DNA of 64,000 nt from contig NZ_BCQR01000033.1 of the NCBI RefSeq assembly GCF_001552175.1, positions 18,082-82,081 of the forward strand. The letters are read 5' to 3'. The notes beneath the pieces are model-generated. The model was not told the DNA's origin, ran no database searches, and saw nothing but the letters and a program-made list of their open reading frames with translations. Positions within the stretch are counted from its first letter, which is position 1. Every line of letters begins with the position of its first letter. The position numbers and the translations under genes were made by a program. This document shows positions 61,689-64,000 of the stretch, in pieces. Source of the stretch: Actinomadura kijaniata NBRC 14229. GTDB taxonomy: Bacteria > Actinomycetota > Actinomycetes > Streptosporangiales > Streptosporangiaceae.

Positions 61689-62711
61689 GTGGCTGCGTCG
61701 ATCCCCACCGAGTGGAACACCTGGCGGAACGCGATGGAGCGGGCGTTGTACGGGGACGGGGGTTTCTACCGGCGCGGGGAGCGTCCCGCCGAGCACTTCC
61801 GCACCTCGGTGCACGCCTCGCCCCGGTTCGCGGCGGCGCTGGCCCGGCTGCTGGCCGAGGTGGACGCGCTGCTCGGCCGTCCGGACCGGCTGGACCTGGT
61901 GGACGTGGGCGCGGGCTGCGGGAGCGTGCTGACGCACGTCCTGGAGTCGGCCGCGCCGGACCTGGCGGCCCGGCTGAACCCGGTCGCCGTGGAGGTCGCG
62001 CCGCGTCCGGGCGGCATGCCCCCGGCGGTGGCCTGGCGGACGGACCCACCGGAGTCGATCACGGGGCTGGTGGTCGCCAACGAGTGGCTGGACAACGTCC
62101 CGCTGGACGTCGTGGAGCAGACCCCCGACGGGCCGCGCGTCGTGCTGGTGGACCCGGCGACCGGCGTCGAACGCCCCGGCCCCGCGCCCTCCCCCGAGGA
62201 CCTGGAGTGGCTGGAGCGGTGGTGGCCTCTGCGCGAGCCGGGCGACCGCGCCGAGGTCGGCCGCCCTCGCTGCGCCGCCTGGGCGTCGGTGGTCGGGCGC
62301 CTGGACCGGGGCCTGGCCGTGGCGATCGACTACTCCCACACGCGCGCCGCCCGGCCCGTGTACGGGACGCTGACCGGATACCGGGACGGCGCGACCGTTC
62401 CGGCCGTCCCGGACGGGTCGTGCGACGTCACCGCGCACGTGGCGCTGGACGCCTGCGCGACCGCCGGGGAACGCGCCGGGGCGACGGCGTCCCTGCTGAC
62501 CACGCAGCGGGAGGCGCTGCACGCGCTCGGCGTGTCCGGCGCGCGGCCCCCGATCGACCTCGCCCACCGCGACCCGCGCGCCTACCTGACGGCGCTGTGC
62601 ACGGCGGGCGAGGCGGCCGAGCTGACGGACCCGCACGGCCTGGGCGGCTTCGGCTGGCTGGCGCAGGCCGTCGGGATGCCGCTGCCCCCCGCCCTGAAGG
62701 GCCTGTCCTAG
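61689..62711 (+). CDS. MidA/NDUFAF7-like SAM-dependent methyltransferase (DUF185)
   Basis: 340 residues, GTG start. Signatures of the DUF185 group: ALYGDGGFYRRGERPAEHFRTSVHASPRFAAALARLL, LDLVDVGAGCGSVLTHVLE (SAM motif I), VVANEWLDNVPLDVVEQ and VAIDYSHTRAARPVYGTLTGYRDG. Eukaryotic members methylate an arginine in complex I. Bacterial targets are not established. The stop shares CTAG with the convergent P450 gene, so the two are packed tail to tail. Confidence 0.87.
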   Translation: MAASIPTEWNTWRNAMERALYGDGGFYRRGERPAEHFRTSVHASPRFAAALARLLAEVDALLGRPDRLDLVDVGAGCGSVLTHVLESAAPDLAARLNPVAVEVAPRPGGMPPAVAWRTDPPESITGLVVANEWLDNVPLDVVEQTPDGPRVVLVDPATGVERPGPAPSPEDLEWLERWWPLREPGDRAEVGRPRCAAWASVVGRLDRGLAVAIDYSHTRAARPVYGTLTGYRDGATVPAVPDGSCDVTAHVALDACATAGERAGATASLLTTQREALHALGVSGARPPIDLAHRDPRAYLTALCTAGEAAELTDPHGLGGFGWLAQAVGMPLPPALKGLS

Positions 62712-63916
62712 ACCCGCACGTGCAGGGCCTCCAGGCCGCGCAGCACATAGCCGGGCTTCCACCTCGGCTCCTCGACGAGCGCGAGCGCCGGGGCGGCCCG
62801 CAGGATCGCGCCGTAGGACTCGGTCAGCTCGACGCGGGCCAGCGGCGCGCCCAGGCAGTAGTGGATGCCCAGGCCGAACGTGATGTGCGGGTTCGGGTCG
62901 CGGGACAGGTCGAGCCGGTCGGGGTCGGCGAAGACCGACGGGTCGCGGTTGGCGGCGGCGAAGTGCAGCGCAACCTCCGCGCCGCGCGGGATGGTGACGC
63001 CCGCGACCTCGACGTCCTCCAGCACCCAGCGCTCGAACATCGGCGCGGGGGTGTCGTAGCGCATCAGCTCCTCGGCGGCGGTGGGCACCAGGGAGTGGTC
63101 GGCGCGCAGCCGCTCCAGCTCGCCGGGGTTGCGGAACAGGGACCACCAGCCGTTGCCGGTGGCGTTGACGGTCGCCTCGTGCCCGGCGTTGAGCAGCAGC
63201 ACGCAGGTGCCGATCAGCTCGTCCTCGGTCAGCCGGTCGCCCTCGTCCACGACCTGCGCCAGCGCGCTGATCAGGTCGTCGGTCGGGTGCGCCCGCCGCT
63301 CCCGCGCCAGCACCCGCAGGTAGTCGGAGAACTCGACGGCCGCGCGCGCCGCCGTGCGCTGGGCCTCCTCCGACGGGTTGAGCTCGAACATGCCGCAGAT
63401 GTCGGCCGACCAGGGCCGCAGCAGATGCCGGTCCTCGCGCGGCACGCCGAGCATCTCGGCGATCACGTTGACCGGCAGCGGCTCGGCGACCTCGGCCAGC
63501 AGGTCCCCGCCGCCCTTGGCGACCAGCGCGCCGACCAGCTCCTCGGCCAGCGACCGCACCATCGGCCGCAGTCCCTCGACCCGCCGCGCGGTGAACGCCT
63601 TCGACACCAGCCGCCGCAGCCGGGTGTGCGTGGGCGGCTCGACGTCCAGCATCCCCGACCGGATCAGGTCCCAGAACGGGCGCAGGAACTCCGGCTCGGC
63701 GACCCGCCCGAACTCCTCGTGCGTGGCGACGTGCAGGTAGGACCGGCCCAGCCGCCGGTCGCGCAGCAGCGCGTCCACGTCGGCGTGGCGGGTGACGACC
63801 CACTGGCCCGTCGGCTCGTCGAAGAACACCGGCCGCTCGTCCCGCAGCCGCGCCAGCGCCGGATACGGGTCGGCGACGAACTCCGGAGACCAGGGGTCAT
63901 AGGACAGAAAGCTCAT
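62708..63916 (-). CDS. Cytochrome P450
   Basis: 402 residues from ATG 63916 (MSFLSYDPWSPEFVADPYPALARL). The heme loop is FGLGIHYCLGAPLARVE with Cys354 as thiolate ligand. The I-helix is LLNAGHEATVNATGNG (an Ala stands in the usual AGHETT, but the terminal Thr is kept). ExxR reads EELMR. Belongs to the soluble bacterial P450 class. Redox partners are not in the window, so it relies on a ferredoxin encoded elsewhere. Monooxygenation of a hydrophobic substrate; the substrate cannot be inferred. Confidence 0.94.
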   Translation of the reverse strand: MSFLSYDPWSPEFVADPYPALARLRDERPVFFDEPTGQWVVTRHADVDALLRDRRLGRSYLHVATHEEFGRVAEPEFLRPFWDLIRSGMLDVEPPTHTRLRRLVSKAFTARRVEGLRPMVRSLAEELVGALVAKGGGDLLAEVAEPLPVNVIAEMLGVPREDRHLLRPWSADICGMFELNPSEEAQRTAARAAVEFSDYLRVLARERRAHPTDDLISALAQVVDEGDRLTEDELIGTCVLLLNAGHEATVNATGNGWWSLFRNPGELERLRADHSLVPTAAEELMRYDTPAPMFERWVLEDVEVAGVTIPRGAEVALHFAAANRDPSVFADPDRLDLSRDPNPHITFGLGIHYCLGAPLARVELTESYGAILRAAPALALVEEPRWKPGYVLRGLEALHVRV

Positions 63917-64000
63917 ACCCGGGACAATACGCGCCGCCCCGGCACGCACCGCCCGAGCGAGCACCACCCCGACACGCGCAGGTCAGCCCACTTGGGGGAC

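Noticed and set aside
63917..64000. Start of another gene at the right edge
   Set aside because: The P450 frame stays open upstream of its start, but the 84 bp show no coding character and no ribosome-binding site.

Overview
The window is 64 kb of very GC-rich DNA. Codon third positions are almost all G or C, GTG starts are frequent, and the gene set is that of a spore-forming-type actinomycete: Lsr2, ClpC, DisA, chaplin-like secreted proteins, ROK, LacI and TetR regulators, and a P450. The order DUF2520-panC-panD-(nadB-nadC)-coaX-lysS...lsr2-clpC matches the conserved actinobacterial block known from mycobacteria and streptomycetes. My best guess is Streptosporangiales (Actinomadura-like), but this is an inference from gene content only. 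No rRNA, tRNA, CRISPR array or intact insertion sequence was seen.

Layout. 1-5.2 kb: the end of an alpha/beta hydrolase, a PH-domain membrane protein, a MacAB-like export operon (lipoprotein adaptor, ATPase with a long repetitive tail, FtsX permease) and a small membrane protein. 5.8-9.9 kb: a quinone-oxidoreductase-like enzyme, proC, proline dehydrogenase and an LCP cell-wall ligase. 10-13 kb: an ABC-2 exporter, the wreck of a serine recombinase and a secreted S1 protease. 13-18 kb: TetR, sugar-phosphate isomerase, methyltransferase, hydrolase and SGNH lipase. 18-22.4 kb: radA, disA, a membrane-anchored protein and mutY (genome maintenance and c-di-AMP). 22.4-30.3 kb: an MFS/ROK pair around a perfect dyad, B3/B4 protein, Uma2 protein, adenosine deaminase, HTH-nucleotidyltransferase, amidase, and a DUF2000/Lrp pair.

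30.3-37.5 kb is a tightly overlapping seven-gene operon. It is the actinobacterial form of the ebo metabolite-traffic cluster, encoding an inositol-phosphate-synthase-like enzyme, an EboC/SCO3242-type UbiA prenyltransferase, a TIM-barrel isomerase, EboA, an EboB/TatD hydrolase, EboE and an alkaline-phosphatase-family enzyme. The prenyltransferase carries a roughly 170-residue low-complexity insert built on an 18-bp repeat. An independent 18-bp repeat array makes up the tail of the ABC ATPase at 2.1-2.7 kb.

37.7-55 kb: clpC (two ClgR-type boxes upstream), lsr2, two RDD proteins, ArgA-like acetyltransferase, NlpC/P60 hydrolase, a small LuxR-type regulator, LacI, lysS, coaX, nadC, nadB, panD, panC and a DUF2520 protein. 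The last group makes NAD and pantothenate/CoA precursors from aspartate. 55-61.6 kb: a surface-related locus of chaplin-like proteins on either side of an FtsX-type ABC transporter, next to a NarL-type two-component system. 61.7-63.9 kb: a MidA-like methyltransferase and a cytochrome P450.

Several genes look leaderless, with a -10-like hexamer about 7 nt before the start codon. Three convergent gene pairs share a CTAG at their stop codons.
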